Positions 1 to 9,609 of a stretch of 64,000 nucleotides of DNA are shown piece by piece. Source of the DNA: Aedes albopictus (lineage: Eukaryota > Arthropoda > Insecta > Diptera > Culicidae); contig NC_085138.1 of NCBI RefSeq assembly GCF_035046485.1, positions 25,204,800 to 25,268,799 on the forward strand, written 5' to 3'. The notes under the pieces were generated by a model. It ran no database searches. It worked only from the letters and a program-made list of their open reading frames with translations, and was not told the DNA's origin. The position numbers and the translations under genes are program-made. Numbering within the stretch: the stretch's first letter is position 1; the number at the start of each line of letters is the position of its first letter.

Positions 1-415
1 AGTATCTCAGTTAGCAACTGTGAACATTCGTATAGTTGTAGATATTTCCATAGTTTGGACAAACATATTTCACCAAACATTCCTACATAAACTGTGTTCA
101 AAACACAATGACAGATTATTCAATCAGATAAAGCACTCATTCCAACTGGAGTATCGAGAGACATCACCCATCACCCGAGAGGAGCCCAAATTATTCTTAG
201 CACGAATTTCAGCAGCTCGAAGCGAAACTTCTTCCACTCCTGCAAATCGAACTGAAACAAAACGAAGCGAAACAAATCCCCATGAACGACGTTCACCAAC
301 CAACCATCGTCCTCTTTCCCGGGCTGCGTTCCAGGAATATCCAATTCCAAACATCATCCACTTCACCACCCGTCCGTCTCGCGCTCCAGTCCAGGTCGGG
401 TGGTCGGTGGTGGTG
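1..415. other. left flank of the retrovirus insertion; no gene recognised
   Basis: Moderately GC-rich sequence with no convincing coding signal. The only long open frames lack an ATG start or are mutual shadows. The last four bases (412-415, GGTG) are one copy of the target-site duplication of the adjacent element. The matching right flank resumes at 7635, so 1-415 and 7635 onward were contiguous before insertion. Confidence 0.6.
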
Positions 416-709
416 AGTTAATAAATTTTTAACTTAAAATAGTTTTTTAAAAAAACTACAAAAACCTACATTAAGAAACTACAAAAACCTAATGACGTTC
501 GGATAACCAACCAACCTCTTCAATTAATTAACTACCTAACACTGACTACTCAGTGTCAGTCGAGCCTCTGCCCTTTTATTGATTTATCATGTTTTGAATT
601 CCATTTGTGTGTTTAGTCTTTCTTGTGTTGTTTAATTTAGCTGGAATGGGTGCTGCTGTACTGGCTGGTGTTGGCGCTAACTGCTGTGCTGGCTGGTGTG
701 GTGCTAACT
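416..709 (-). repeat. 3' LTR of errantivirus-like element (294 bp)
   Basis: Direct repeat of 7341-7634; read by eye the two copies are identical over all 294 bp. On the plus strand it begins AGTTAATAAA and ends GTGCTAACT, giving the inverted termini AGTTA/TAACT typical of gypsy-type insect LTRs. It is flanked outside by GGTG (412-415), matching GGTG at 7635-7638. Because the element runs on the minus strand this is the downstream LTR, directly preceded by a polypurine tract. An AATAAA polyadenylation signal (minus strand) lies at 575-580 and a TCAGTG initiator-like motif near 540-548; the U3/R/U5 limits are not resolved. Confidence 0.95.
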
Positions 710-720
710 CCTCCCCCTTT
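710..720 (-). other. polypurine tract
   Basis: On the minus strand the element reads AAAGGGGGAGG immediately before the 3' LTR. Position and purine purity are those of the plus-strand primer of reverse transcription in Ty3/gypsy elements. Confidence 0.9.
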
Positions 721-734
721 AAATGACTTTGTCC

Positions 735-2328
735 TCAAAGTCGTATGGATCGATCTGCTGTTGGCATTCTCAAGTAATTGTTAATTTGTTGAAGTCTTTC
801 ATCGGAAACATCAGGATACGGTGATTTGATTTGGATACCTTCTGGTGCCGATGGATTTTCTTGCTTATGTAAATTAATTTCGATTTGTGTTTTTTTAGCT
901 TGTTTTTTTAGTACGAGTACGTATACTATAATTGCTGCGATGATTAATGTAAATGTTGTGATAGTAATTGATCCAAATATGTACAGTTTCCATTTGAAAG
1001 AATGATTTTGCAAGTACACATGTTTGAGTATTCTTCTATGTTCCAATGTCAAGTTTGCCAAATATTCTGGTGGCGGAACATCGATGATATTTTCTTTGTA
1101 TGCTAATATTCCTGTTGTAGGTCTGAATGATGTTTTCGGGGTCTCCATGAAGATGTTTGTATAGCGAATGTTGTCGAGGTACAATTCACATTGTTCGAAA
1201 TGAATTAGGAACGATCCTTCCAATAGTTTACTTGAATTACTGCAGTTGGTGTATAGCGATATATTCACATTATTCAGAAGTAATGTTGCATCATTGATTC
1301 TATTAATTACTCCAGATGAATACACTTTTTCAAATGTACAATTTGCGTGTCGTGACAGAATCAAATTTCTGATGCATGGGCTTGTAGGTTTTATCAACTT
1401 GGATTCACATAAAAAATATTCGGAATCTTCTTTACATGGTGCAGATGTTTCGAAAGTATGCGATTCATAAGTGATAATGTAGCTTGATTCAATATGTATT
1501 TTTGTTTGGTTTTGAATCAGAGGACTAATGAATTCGTAGTTGTAAGTTTCGTTTGAAAGTTGTGGAATTTTTAGCATATACATCACGTGCGTATTGTTCA
1601 TGGCAATTTGTGTACTTGTTTTAGTCAACATCTCTTCAAATGACGTAACAGGGATGTTCTGTTGCTGTAGGAAGTATTTTATTTTTGAATAATCTTTCAT
1701 AGATAAGATTTGACTGCTAGGAATGCCATTTTTTGCGAGTAATAAGGCATCTTCAAGTATTTCAATTTGATGTTGAGCTGCATTCAGGTTAAGCAAGATT
1801 GTTAGAAGGTTGATTTCAATAACATGTTGTTTTTGAGATTTAAAGTCCAGTTCTAGTAATTCGTTGGTGACTTGATTCAATTGTTTGATTCGGGAGTTTA
1901 TAGCTTCGTTGATGAAGGTTTGTTGATTGTTGTTGTCGATTAATGCGTTCATTGTGTTGTTAATTATACTCAAATCCTCAGCGTCGGGAGTTCCAGCAAC
2001 CCATTTCAAGATTTTTCCAATAGTATCCCATCGTTTTATACGGGATTGTGAATTATTGTGTGGTGCAATTTTTAAATATGTTTGGTATAGCAAATGGTTT
2101 CTATTTTGTAACAGTCTATAAAGGTTATTATTATAAACATTTGTTCTTACCAATTCATCAAATTTGGTGATTATATCATGAATTTGCGTAAGATCTATTG
2201 GTTGTATTATTCTCACATATCCTAATGTAAGTTTTGCTTTTCCCAATGGAATTATTGCCAGTGGATTTTTATTCAAGTTATGAATTTGTATCTCTCCTTG
2301 CACCAACAACATGGAACATATTATTAAT
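735..2328 (-). CDS. env: errantivirus envelope (baculovirus F-like fusion glycoprotein), main exon
   Basis: Envelope protein of the insect retrovirus, expected to mediate membrane fusion. The ORF from the ATG at 2312 is 525 aa. Numbered from that Met it shows a furin-type site RIKR at 91-94 followed by the Trp-led hydrophobic segment typical of errantivirus/F-protein envelopes, many Asn-rich sequons in the ectodomain, a membrane span at about 443-468 and a 57-aa cytoplasmic tail containing PSAP. Coding probably begins upstream of that Met: a good 3' splice site (pyrimidine-rich, CAG ending at 2329) opens the exon at 2328, and the start codon is supplied by a leader exon ending at 7030 (see that entry), which joins in frame and adds a hydrophobic, signal-peptide-like start. 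Env is in the same frame as pol, separated by the pol TAA at 2361-2363. No stops or frameshifts. The family call rests on motif recognition. Confidence 0.88.
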
Positions 2329-2360
2329 CTGCAAATAGAGTAAATTGATATATGTGTATG

Positions 2361-5300
2361 TTAGTTTTTTCTTAAATTCATTTTATGTATTTTTCGATTA
2401 TTACTGTCTATAATAAATGTATCAAAATTTTCTTTAACTTGTATCTTTTTATATCTACTTTTTCTTTTTGAAATTTCTTTTGATTTTTCAAAGGCATATG
2501 ATCCTGGTTCGTAAATGGGATAATTTTTGTCTTGTATATTTTCATTCTTTTTCTTATATAATTTTATAACATTCTCATGAGTTTTAGCTTTTCTTCTGTC
2601 TATTTCTTGTGTACTTAAGTTTCTATTTACTTCACCAATATAAATGTTGTGGGGGGTGTTTTTGACAAAACTGTGAATTGTGTTGTTGTATTTATGAACA
2701 GCTGATCTAATTAATTGTGAAACATCTATTTCTGGCAATTCTTTTTTAATACATCTCGCAATTTCGCGTAAAGTAGAATGACAACGTTCGATTTGTCCAT
2801 TCGTTTCAGATCTGTTTATCGGAGTTTTATAAATTTCAATATTTAAATTTCTTAAACGTTGTTCTACTACATTTGAATTAAATGAGCTTTCATTATCCAT
2901 AATGATCATTCTAGGTATGTTCCATTCATGCATAAGATCCAATAGAGCATCTTCAATATCAAAAAGTGATTTGCTTTCTATTGCTCTATATTTCAAATAT
3001 TTAGAAAATTTATCAATTGATGTAAGAAACAGATGATCTTGATCATACGTAAATATGTCTACATGTACAATTTCACAAGGTTGATTAGGAATTGGTGTTT
3101 TAAATGATATAAACTTTTGTGGGTTTCTTTGATATTTTTCAGTTTTGCATATCTCACAATTTTTTACAAAATCTTCTATCATTCTAGTCATTTTTGGAAA
3201 ATAAAAAGTTTTTAACAATTGTTCTGAATTTTCTTTCGAATTTCTGTGGGCAAATTGGTGAACCTTTTTTATTTCTTCCAATTGTTTTTCTAAATTATTC
3301 AAATCTTGGACTTTGCTTTGGGAAAATCTAGCTTTAATTAATCTTGGATTGAACATTTCTCTGTAAATTTCCTGTATTGTTGCCATTATTGGTTCATCAG
3401 TATATATACCATTTATAACATTTGGGTTTAAAAACTTTTTTAGCTGTTCTTTTAAATATGCACTTGAAAATCTTGGTTCAATAAATATGTGTCGTTTGTA
3501 ATTATCAAAAGGAACTACTAGGCCATAACTGGATCTTGTTCCAATTTTGAAGAATAATTGATTTTTAAAGACATTTATGGGAGCTTCTGTCGAAGGGATA
3601 AAGGAACTGTCATCTTCTTCTGCCGAATGTTGAGTCGCAGTGAGGGAATTAATTTGAATACGTGACAAAGCATCTGCCACAATGTTAGCTTTACCAGGCT
3701 TGTAACAAATCTCATGGTCATGCTCTTCAATAAAAGCTTTCCATCTTTTTAGTTTTGCATTATTATTCTTCGGAGAAATTGTATATGTCAAGGGTTGATG
3801 ATCAGTATAAATAATTATTTTATGACCATAAATAAAATTTCTTAGAGTATGCAATGCCCAAACTATTGCAAGCATCTCCTTTTCATTCGTTGCATAATTT
3901 TCCTCCGTGTTAGATAACGTTTTTGAAATAAATGTAATAGGTCTTTCTCCATCGTTAAAATTTTGAGATAAAACAGCACCTATTGCTTTATTAGAAGCAT
4001 CGGTTGTAAGTAAAAAGGGTTTACTAAAATCGGGGAACGCTAAAACATCTTCTGAAGATAAGATTTCTTTTAACAATTTAAAAGCTTTCTTTCCTTCATA
4101 ATCCAATAAAATTTTGAAATTTTTTGACTCATTTTTAGAAATTTGTCGATGGCCGTTTTCTCCTTTCAAAAATTTAGTTAATGGCTTTGCAATTTTTGAA
4201 TAATTTTTCACAAATCTTCTATAATATCCGGATAATCCAAGGAATGCACGTAATTCTTTTAAACTACTAGGTTCTGGATAATTTTGGATACTCTCAATTT
4301 TCTTTGGATTTGGTTTCAATCCATTTCTGGACACAATAAATCCAAGAAATTCAACTTCGGGTTTTAGCCATTCAGATTTGTCTAATTGTATTTTAAAATT
4401 TGCATTACGAAGAGTTTCCAAAATGATTTTCAAATTGCTCAATTGTTCTTCCAAAGTTTCTCCGAATACTATTATGTCATCGATATAGACATAACAAATT
4501 TTACCAATATATTCATGCAACACATCGTCCATCACACGCTGAAAGATGGCCGGGGCATTCTTCAGACCAAACGGTAAACGCACGAATTCATACTTTCCGT
4601 TATTTACTGAAAATGCAGTTTTTTCTACATCTTTACCATTCAAGGGTATCTGGTGAAAACCAGACGCAAGGTCAAGAGTAGTGAAATATTTCATTTTTCC
4701 CAAGTTTGCCAAAATAGTGGAGGTATCTGGTATTGGATACCTATCACTTATGGTTTTCTGATTTAATTTACGGTAATCAATAACAAGTCTATATTTTTTC
4801 TGTCCTGAAGCATCTAGCTTCTTAGGAACTATCCAGACCGGAGAATTATAAGGCGATCTAGATGGTCTTATTATTCCATCTTGTAACATTTTGTCAATTT
4901 GAGTACAAACCTCATTTTTCAAAGCTTGCGGATAAGGATACAATTTTGAATATATGGGATTATCATCAATTGTCCTTATATCAGCATTTACCTTTGTTGT
5001 GAAAGTCAATTTTTCATTAGGTGGTTGAAATAAATCCTTGTATTGTTCTAACAAATTATGCAGTTTTTCCTTTTCATGTGTTTCCAAATGTTCATCTCGA
5101 ATATCTATTTTATTGATCATTTGTAATTTACGCTGCAATAAAGGGATTTCAAATTTTGAATCAATAATTAGTTTTTCTTTTGATGTATCAATTACAGCTT
5201 TAATTTCCTTAAGTGTGTCGTGACCTATTATTGCATCAAATGTTTTTAGCATTGGCAAATGAAAAAGTTTCACATTGATATTCGAATATGGTGCAAAAAT

Positions 5301-5501
5301 TTTACCTTGAGAAAAACTTTCAATTTTGATATCTCCTCCTACCGATGAGACATAAAAGGGGCTTTGAACCGCATGAGATATTTTAGCAAATTTTGGATGA
5401 ATAAAATTTTTATTCGATCCGGTGTCAACTAAAATTCGAAGTGGATTTTCCAATTTACCATTACCATAATGTAAAAAATATGGTAATGATGATTTTATCC
5501 T
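2361..5501 (-). CDS. pol: errantivirus polyprotein: protease, reverse transcriptase, RNase H, integrase
   Basis: Ty3/gypsy pol. Residues are numbered from codon 5453-5451, which is TTG and not a real start. Aspartic protease DTG is at 10-12. Reverse transcriptase has the first catalytic Asp in LDLASGF (261) and YIDD at 323-326. RNase H acidic residues are near 485, 526, 551 and 594. Integrase has a zinc-binding HHCC (732, 736, 766, 769) and the D,D35E triad D799, D853, E889. The order protease-RT-RNase H-integrase is that of gypsy elements. No ATG opens the frame. It is entered by a -1 shift from gag: the frame is open from 5501, just inside the slippery heptamer at 5501-5507, giving 16 extra codons before the TTG. 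The frame is uninterrupted to TAA at 2361-2363, so the enzyme could be functional. Confidence 0.95.
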   Translation of the reverse strand, partial: RIKSSLPYFLHYGNGKLENPLRILVDTGSNKNFIHPKFAKISHAVQSPFYVSSVGGDIKIESFSQGKIFAPYSNINVKLFHLPMLKTFDAIIGHDTLKEIKAVIDTSKEKLIIDSKFEIPLLQRKLQMINKIDIRDEHLETHEKEKLHNLLEQYKDLFQPPNEKLTFTTKVNADIRTIDDNPIYSKLYPYPQALKNEVCTQIDKMLQDGIIRPSRSPYNSPVWIVPKKLDASGQKKYRLVIDYRKLNQKTISDRYPIPDTSTILANLGKMKYFTTLDLASGFHQIPLNGKDVEKTAFSVNNGKYEFVRLPFGLKNAPAIFQRVMDDVLHEYIGKICYVYIDDIIVFGETLEEQLSNLKIILETLRNANFKIQLDKSEWLKPEVEFLGFIVSRNGLKPNPKKIESIQNYPEPSSLKELRAFLGLSGYYRRFVKNYSKIAKPLTKFLKGENGHRQISKNESKNFKILLDYEGKKAFKLLKEILSSEDVLAFPDFSKPFLLTTDASNKAIGAVLSQNFNDGERPITFISKTLSNTEENYATNEKEMLAIVWALHTLRNFIYGHKIIIYTDHQPLTYTISPKNNNAKLKRWKAFIEEHDHEICYKPGKANIVADALSRIQINSLTATQHSAEEDDSSFIPSTEAPINVFKNQLFFKIGTRSSYGLVVPFDNYKRHIFIEPRFSSAYLKEQLKKFLNPNVINGIYTDEPIMATIQEIYREMFNPRLIKARFSQSKVQDLNNLEKQLEEIKKVHQFAHRNSKENSEQLLKTFYFPKMTRMIEDFVKNCEICKTEKYQRNPQKFISFKTPIPNQPCEIVHVDIFTYDQDHLFLTSIDKFSKYLKYRAIESKSLFDIEDALLDLMHEWNIPRMIIMDNESSFNSNVVEQRLRNLNIEIYKTPINRSETNGQIERCHSTLREIARCIKKELPEIDVSQLIRSAVHKYNNTIHSFVKNTPHNIYIGEVNRNLSTQEIDRRKAKTHENVIKLYKKKNENIQDKNYPIYEPGSYAFEKSKEISKRKSRYKKIQVKENFDTFIIDSNNRKIHKMNLRKN

Positions 5502-6817
5502 AAAAAATTCAGTTCACTTTCGCTTACAGGTTCATCATTAACAGACTGTTCTTCAAGTGGTTGTTGATATTCAAAGTTTTCGCAATACCTTTCAAATGAA
5601 GGCATTTCGGGGAATTCATTATTTGTCAAATATGGAAGCTGTTGGAAATATTGTTCTGAATCATCAGATTCAATATGGAAGTTTCGTGGTCTGTTGGCGT
5701 AATTCACCAAATTAGTTTGAAGCGAGGAGTCAACTTCCATTGGAGCTTGTCCACGTTGGAAGGGATTAGGTTGATACACTGGTTGTGGTTTAGGTTGAGA
5801 TATTTGCTGAGGTGGTGATTGAACTTTTGTAAATGGTTGAGGCATAACTCTAGGTGGAAACATTGTTTGTTGGGGATATTGATAAAATTGAGGTCTAGTA
5901 ACATACCTTTGCATGTGAGGTAAAGGCTGCTTCATGTTAGGAATCATTGGTTGCCTGTTAGAGAATGGATAACTTGGTACATTGATGCTATTTGGCATCC
6001 TAAATGGTATTTTTGGTGGAATCGGAGGTGGTAGTTTTGAAGACATGAAATTTTTAGATGTTGAAGGCATATCTTGACTTTTTGGTTTGGTCATCATTTT
6101 CCTGAACTCAATGTTTTGATATGTTATGCAATACGCATACGCATTGGCTAATGATTCAGGCTCATAATTTTTCAAAAATTTACCTATGTCCCCATCCAAT
6201 CCTCTAATAAACGCATCTATGGCTTTTTTATTATACATACCAATCAGCGCTTTGGATGCTTCTGGGTGTCTAAAAGATTGGTTCGTCTTAATTTGTCCTG
6301 CAATTAATGAAAGAAGTTTATTTATTTCATCGTAATAGGTTTTCAAATTTCGTCCGCCTTGTGTGATATTCATCAATTGGTAATCTAAGGTGGTCAGATC
6401 CCTTTTCTCGCCGTAATATGTTAGGAGTGTTTTTTTTATTAGATTCCAATTAATGTTCACGTCCGAATTAACCAGAGCCGTATTGGCTTCACCTTTTATT
6501 TTCCTCCTTATCACCGTACAGATTGCGTAAAACTTATTCTTTTGTGCAACACTGCTGGAAGAATTTACTTGATATGCTCTAACTAACGTATCTACATCTT
6601 TTATCCAGCTGCTCAATTCATCTGATGATCCCTCAAAATTTGGGATTCCGTTTATTAAGTCTGGAATTTTTTCAATAGACGATGGATCAGCAGGTGTTCC
6701 ATCTGGATTTAGATAATAAAGAATCGGATCTTCATAGTCTAATTCCGGTGGAACCACATTTGCTTGTTCCAGAGCATCGAGCCGATCTAATATATCTTGC
6801 ATATCGTTATTTGGCAT
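5495..6817 (-). CDS. gag: errantivirus Gag structural protein (440 aa)
   Basis: First ORF of the element on the genomic RNA, 440 aa, ATG at 6817 in an A-rich context. The first 240 residues are the likely capsid-type helical region, with a Trp-rich patch (DELSSWIKDVDTLVRAYQV) and a conserved-looking ALVNSDVNINW segment. The rest is Pro/Gln/Met-rich, disordered and slightly basic, then an acidic C-terminus. There is no CCHC zinc knuckle, as is usual for errantivirus Gag. The ORF ends at TAA 5495-5497, two codons after the frameshift heptamer. Identification rests on position upstream of pol and overall composition. Confidence 0.85.
   Translation of the reverse strand: MPNNDMQDILDRLDALEQANVVPPELDYEDPILYYLNPDGTPADPSSIEKIPDLINGIPNFEGSSDELSSWIKDVDTLVRAYQVNSSSSVAQKNKFYAICTVIRRKIKGEANTALVNSDVNINWNLIKKTLLTYYGEKRDLTTLDYQLMNITQGGRNLKTYYDEINKLLSLIAGQIKTNQSFRHPEASKALIGMYNKKAIDAFIRGLDGDIGKFLKNYEPESLANAYAYCITYQNIEFRKMMTKPKSQDMPSTSKNFMSSKLPPPIPPKIPFRMPNSINVPSYPFSNRQPMIPNMKQPLPHMQRYVTRPQFYQYPQQTMFPPRVMPQPFTKVQSPPQQISQPKPQPVYQPNPFQRGQAPMEVDSSLQTNLVNYANRPRNFHIESDDSEQYFQQLPYLTNNEFPEMPSFERYCENFEYQQPLEEQSVNDEPVSESELNFLG
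5501..5507 (-). promoter_or_regulatory. -1 programmed ribosomal frameshift site
   Basis: On the minus strand the sequence is T TTT TTA, in the gag reading phase AAT TTT TTA GGA TAA. It is a canonical X XXY YYZ slippery heptamer of the UUUUUUA type. A -1 slip enters exactly the pol frame, which has no ATG of its own. No downstream pseudoknot was sought. Confidence 0.85.
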
Positions 6818-6882
6818 ATTAATCTTTAGTTTGTTGAATGTTTTAATTAAATTATCCAGAATTTTAATGGGAAAGATATTCT

Positions 6883-6978
6883 AGAATAATTCACCAAATT
6901 AACTTTTCACTACACTTAATTAACTTTTTAAGAATAATTCACCAAATTAACTTTTCACTACACTTAATTAACTTTTTT
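6883..6978. repeat. two-copy 48-bp tandem repeat in the retrovirus leader
   Basis: The block starting AGAATAATTCACCAAATTAA at 6883 recurs at 6931 with a 48-bp period and almost no change. It lies between the splice donor (7029) and the gag start, so it is present only in unspliced RNA. Repeated blocks in this leader are known in gypsy, where they bind an insulator protein. No match to that motif is claimed here. Confidence 0.8.
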
Positions 6979-7029
6979 TAAAACTTCACACTTTTTCTGA
7001 AATTAAATGAATTATTAGTTAATACTTAC

Positions 7030-7043
7030 AGAAACTTAACCAT
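7030..7043 (-). other. env leader mini-exon end: upstream AUG, five-codon uORF and splice donor
   Basis: The only minus-strand ATG between the 5' LTR and the gag ATG is at 7043-7041. Fourteen nucleotides later the sequence becomes GTAAGT (7029-7024), a strong 5' splice site. In unspliced RNA this ATG opens a five-codon reading frame closed by the TAA inside the donor itself. If the donor joins the acceptor at 2329, the two-base phase left at the exon end matches the env frame exactly. The spliced product is described but not written out. Confidence 0.8.
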
Positions 7044-7323
7044 AATACGAATGCTCTATCCTGTACCAGAGAGCACTTCGTCTTGAAATCGGGTCCCGTC
7101 CTGTATCGTCGGGACTCCTTGAGACGACCAGACACGAGCTTCAACTGTCCCGGTGAAGCGGCGATCTTCCCGTTTCTCCTATGCTGGTTGGTGACTAGGG
7201 GCGCTCTTCTCCACGGCTGCTGTGATAGTGGCGGTCGCTACTTTTACAGCGGTAAAGTTGAAATTTTCGGATAACACTCACGATGTTGTATCACTCGCGA
7301 CGAATTAAACGATACTCGCGCTG

Positions 7324-7341
7324 GTCCCTATTCGGGCGCCA
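7324..7341 (-). other. tRNA-Lys-type primer binding site
   Basis: Starting with the last LTR base, the minus strand reads TGGCGCCCGAATAGGGAC. This is complementary to the 3' end of tRNA-Lys(UUU) with one mismatch. Lys primers are usual for gypsy elements. It marks the 5' end of the internal region. Confidence 0.85.
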
Positions 7342-7634
7342 GTTAATAAATTTTTAACTTAAAATAGTTTTTTAAAAAAACTACAAAAACCTACATTAAG
7401 AAACTACAAAAACCTAATGACGTTCGGATAACCAACCAACCTCTTCAATTAATTAACTACCTAACACTGACTACTCAGTGTCAGTCGAGCCTCTGCCCTT
7501 TTATTGATTTATCATGTTTTGAATTCCATTTGTGTGTTTAGTCTTTCTTGTGTTGTTTAATTTAGCTGGAATGGGTGCTGCTGTACTGGCTGGTGTTGGC
7601 GCTAACTGCTGTGCTGGCTGGTGTGGTGCTAACT
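7341..7634 (-). repeat. 5' LTR of errantivirus-like element (294 bp)
   Basis: Same sequence as 416-709, no difference seen. This LTR carries the promoter of the element. The plus-strand right flank begins GGTG (7635-7638), completing a 4-bp target-site duplication as made by Ty3/gypsy integrases. Identity of the LTRs indicates a recent insertion. Confidence 0.95.
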
Positions 7635-8030
7635 GGTGTTTCCTTGCATGGAAACCACTCATTAAAATCAATCCACGTCACGTATCGCACGTCCATCCGA
7701 AAGCATCACCACACCATCATCAGCCTCAGCCGACTGAACTGAGTCGAAGATGCACTTTTTTGCAACAAAGTATCACCACCACCGCACCGCGCGCCGCGTA
7801 AAAAAAGGAGAACTCAAAAACCACTTCGTTCCTTCTGCGCTCATCCCAGCAGGGCCTCCCGTGTGCACCGCGTGCAGTTTCCGCGCCTTCCCTCGAATCG
7901 CACGATAGAGCAGTAGAACGGAGGATTCGCGTGGAGCAAAGCAAAACAAAACAAAACCCGGCTTTGGGGCACAGTGGTGGAGGCGGGAGTCCAAAATTCT
8001 TATTTTTTTACTTAATCTTTTAGCGAATTA
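7635..8030. other. right flank of the retrovirus; no gene recognised
   Basis: CA-rich then GC-rich sequence (for example CCACCACCGCACCGCGCGCC near 7780). It could be a promoter or 5' UTR, but no coding exon with support on both ends is visible. Confidence 0.4.
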
Positions 8031-8049
8031 ACTGAGAAGTTTGATCTAC

Positions 8050-8155
8050 GATTTAAACAACTACTCAGTTTTTTAATTTGATGAAACTAGGTTTATTATT
8101 TGACCGACGTTTCGGCACTGTGGTATTGTGCCATCTCCAGGGCTAACTATTGAAT
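8050..8155 (-). repeat. possible Penelope-like element 3' fragment
   Basis: The minus strand contains TGCCGAAACGTCGGTCAAAT, a phrase common near the 3' end of Penelope-like retroelements in arthropods. Too short for a firm call. A related phrase (GGTCGAAACGTTGAG) occurs at 44680-44700. Confidence 0.3.
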
Positions 8156-8179
8156 TATTTAACAACAAATCGACAATTA

Positions 8180-8625
8180 ACGGGTTAATGGCTACTGCTT
8201 CTGACCCATATGCAGTAGATCCTAGATTCAATCCCTGGCTCGTCCCTTTCCTCCTATTTTGTATCTTTCTAGGTACTTTCTCTTTCCTCTCTTAATATAC
8301 AACTCATGTACTCATGTACTTATGTACATGTTATGTACTCATGTACTTATGTACTTATGTACTTATGTTCGTTCAAAGCCATCGCTAGAACCAGAAACGA
8401 ATTGAAACAAAAAAAAAGTTTCCCTTCCTTCCAATTTCCACAGCACAGTAGTGTCAATATATCTATGGTGTTCTATGGTCTATGATCTATGATCTATGGT
8501 GTTATTACACCAACGAGTTATGCAATCTAGCAAACTGTGCCGCATTATCTTCAGCACACACAATTCTATCACCTTACGCCTGGCAATCACTCACTGATGT
8601 GTGAACTCTCTGTCAACCATAACGA
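8180..8625 (+). repeat. dispersed SINE-like repeat with ATGTACTT microsatellite, copy 1
   Basis: Contains a B-box-like GATTCAATCCC (about 8230) and a (ATGTACTT/C) run (about 8305-8368), then a conserved body including CGCTAGAACCAGAAACGAAT. The same body recurs at 13042-13275 and, split by another element, at 25125-25860. Three copies with shared order indicate a mobile repeat family. Confidence 0.65.
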
Positions 8626-9600
8626 AGCCAATACCCGGGTAGAGGTGAATAACAAACCAATAACTTAAAAATAACATATTGTGTCATCATATCTGAATTT
8701 GCAATTCTTTAGATTTTTATGTACAGCTCAGGATGACACATAAATAATAAAACATGTTATCATTGTAAAACTTGTAATTGGCGAATTATTATTGAATAGT
8801 ATATTGCGAATCTTTTCTGAAATCCGCATACTGGCCAACAACTTGCGCGCCGACAGCCCATGCGCCGGGTTGTGCGCCATACAAAATGTAAATAAAGAAG
8901 TGTCAAAATAGTTCGCGCCAAGTGCTCTATCCCTGTTAGGGTTCGGATCCATTTTTTGTCTAAAACATTGAACTTACTTATGTCTGGAAATAATGTACAA
9001 CATAGATGTTATTGACGGTAACAACGCTTTTACTTCATTAAACCACTGATTAATAGTAATTTGGCTTGTGAAAAGCTTGGCGCATAGACAATCGGCGCGC
9101 AAATTGTGCGCTGGTGTGTGGATTTGAGTTAATCGTCGCAAAGTGCCCAACACATATTATACCCTGGCGCGCAACCTAGAGGTCGAACAGAAACTTGTCG
9201 AAATGCTAAAAATTCTCGAGAAGCTCAATAATAACATGATAATAACATATTTTACTATCATGCTATCCGCCATAATATCAAAACAATAACTAAATTTACT
9301 ATTATATTAAAATATGTTATTATATTGACATTCTTTTTGCTATTATTTTGTTATTACAATGGCAAAATCAGTTGTTCTTTATTTGTTAAGGCATAGAAAT
9401 TTAGTTCTTATTTTAACTCATATTTCAAACAAACTAATGTCATTCAAACATTCTATTTTAGTGGTAGAATTTGTCTTTCATTTGCCATTTCACTCTACCC
9501 GGGTACTCTAACATCCGCATGAGCTTGTGCAGACGCAGGGGTATATTCGGTCTGCTGTGGTTACAAACGATTGCTATCGTCACTTTTTTCCCCTTCATAG
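8626..9600. other. intergenic, AT-rich with AATAACA-type runs
   Basis: No coding signal. From about 9225 to 9365 the sequence is dominated by AATAACA/TATTATA runs, similar in flavour to 30220-31080. Confidence 0.4.
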
Positions 9601-9609
9601 CTAGTCGCG

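Noticed and set aside
20..421. 133-aa ORF at the left edge
   Set aside because: Starts at GTG, low-complexity Arg/Ser/Pro composition, runs into the LTR boundary; no family resemblance.
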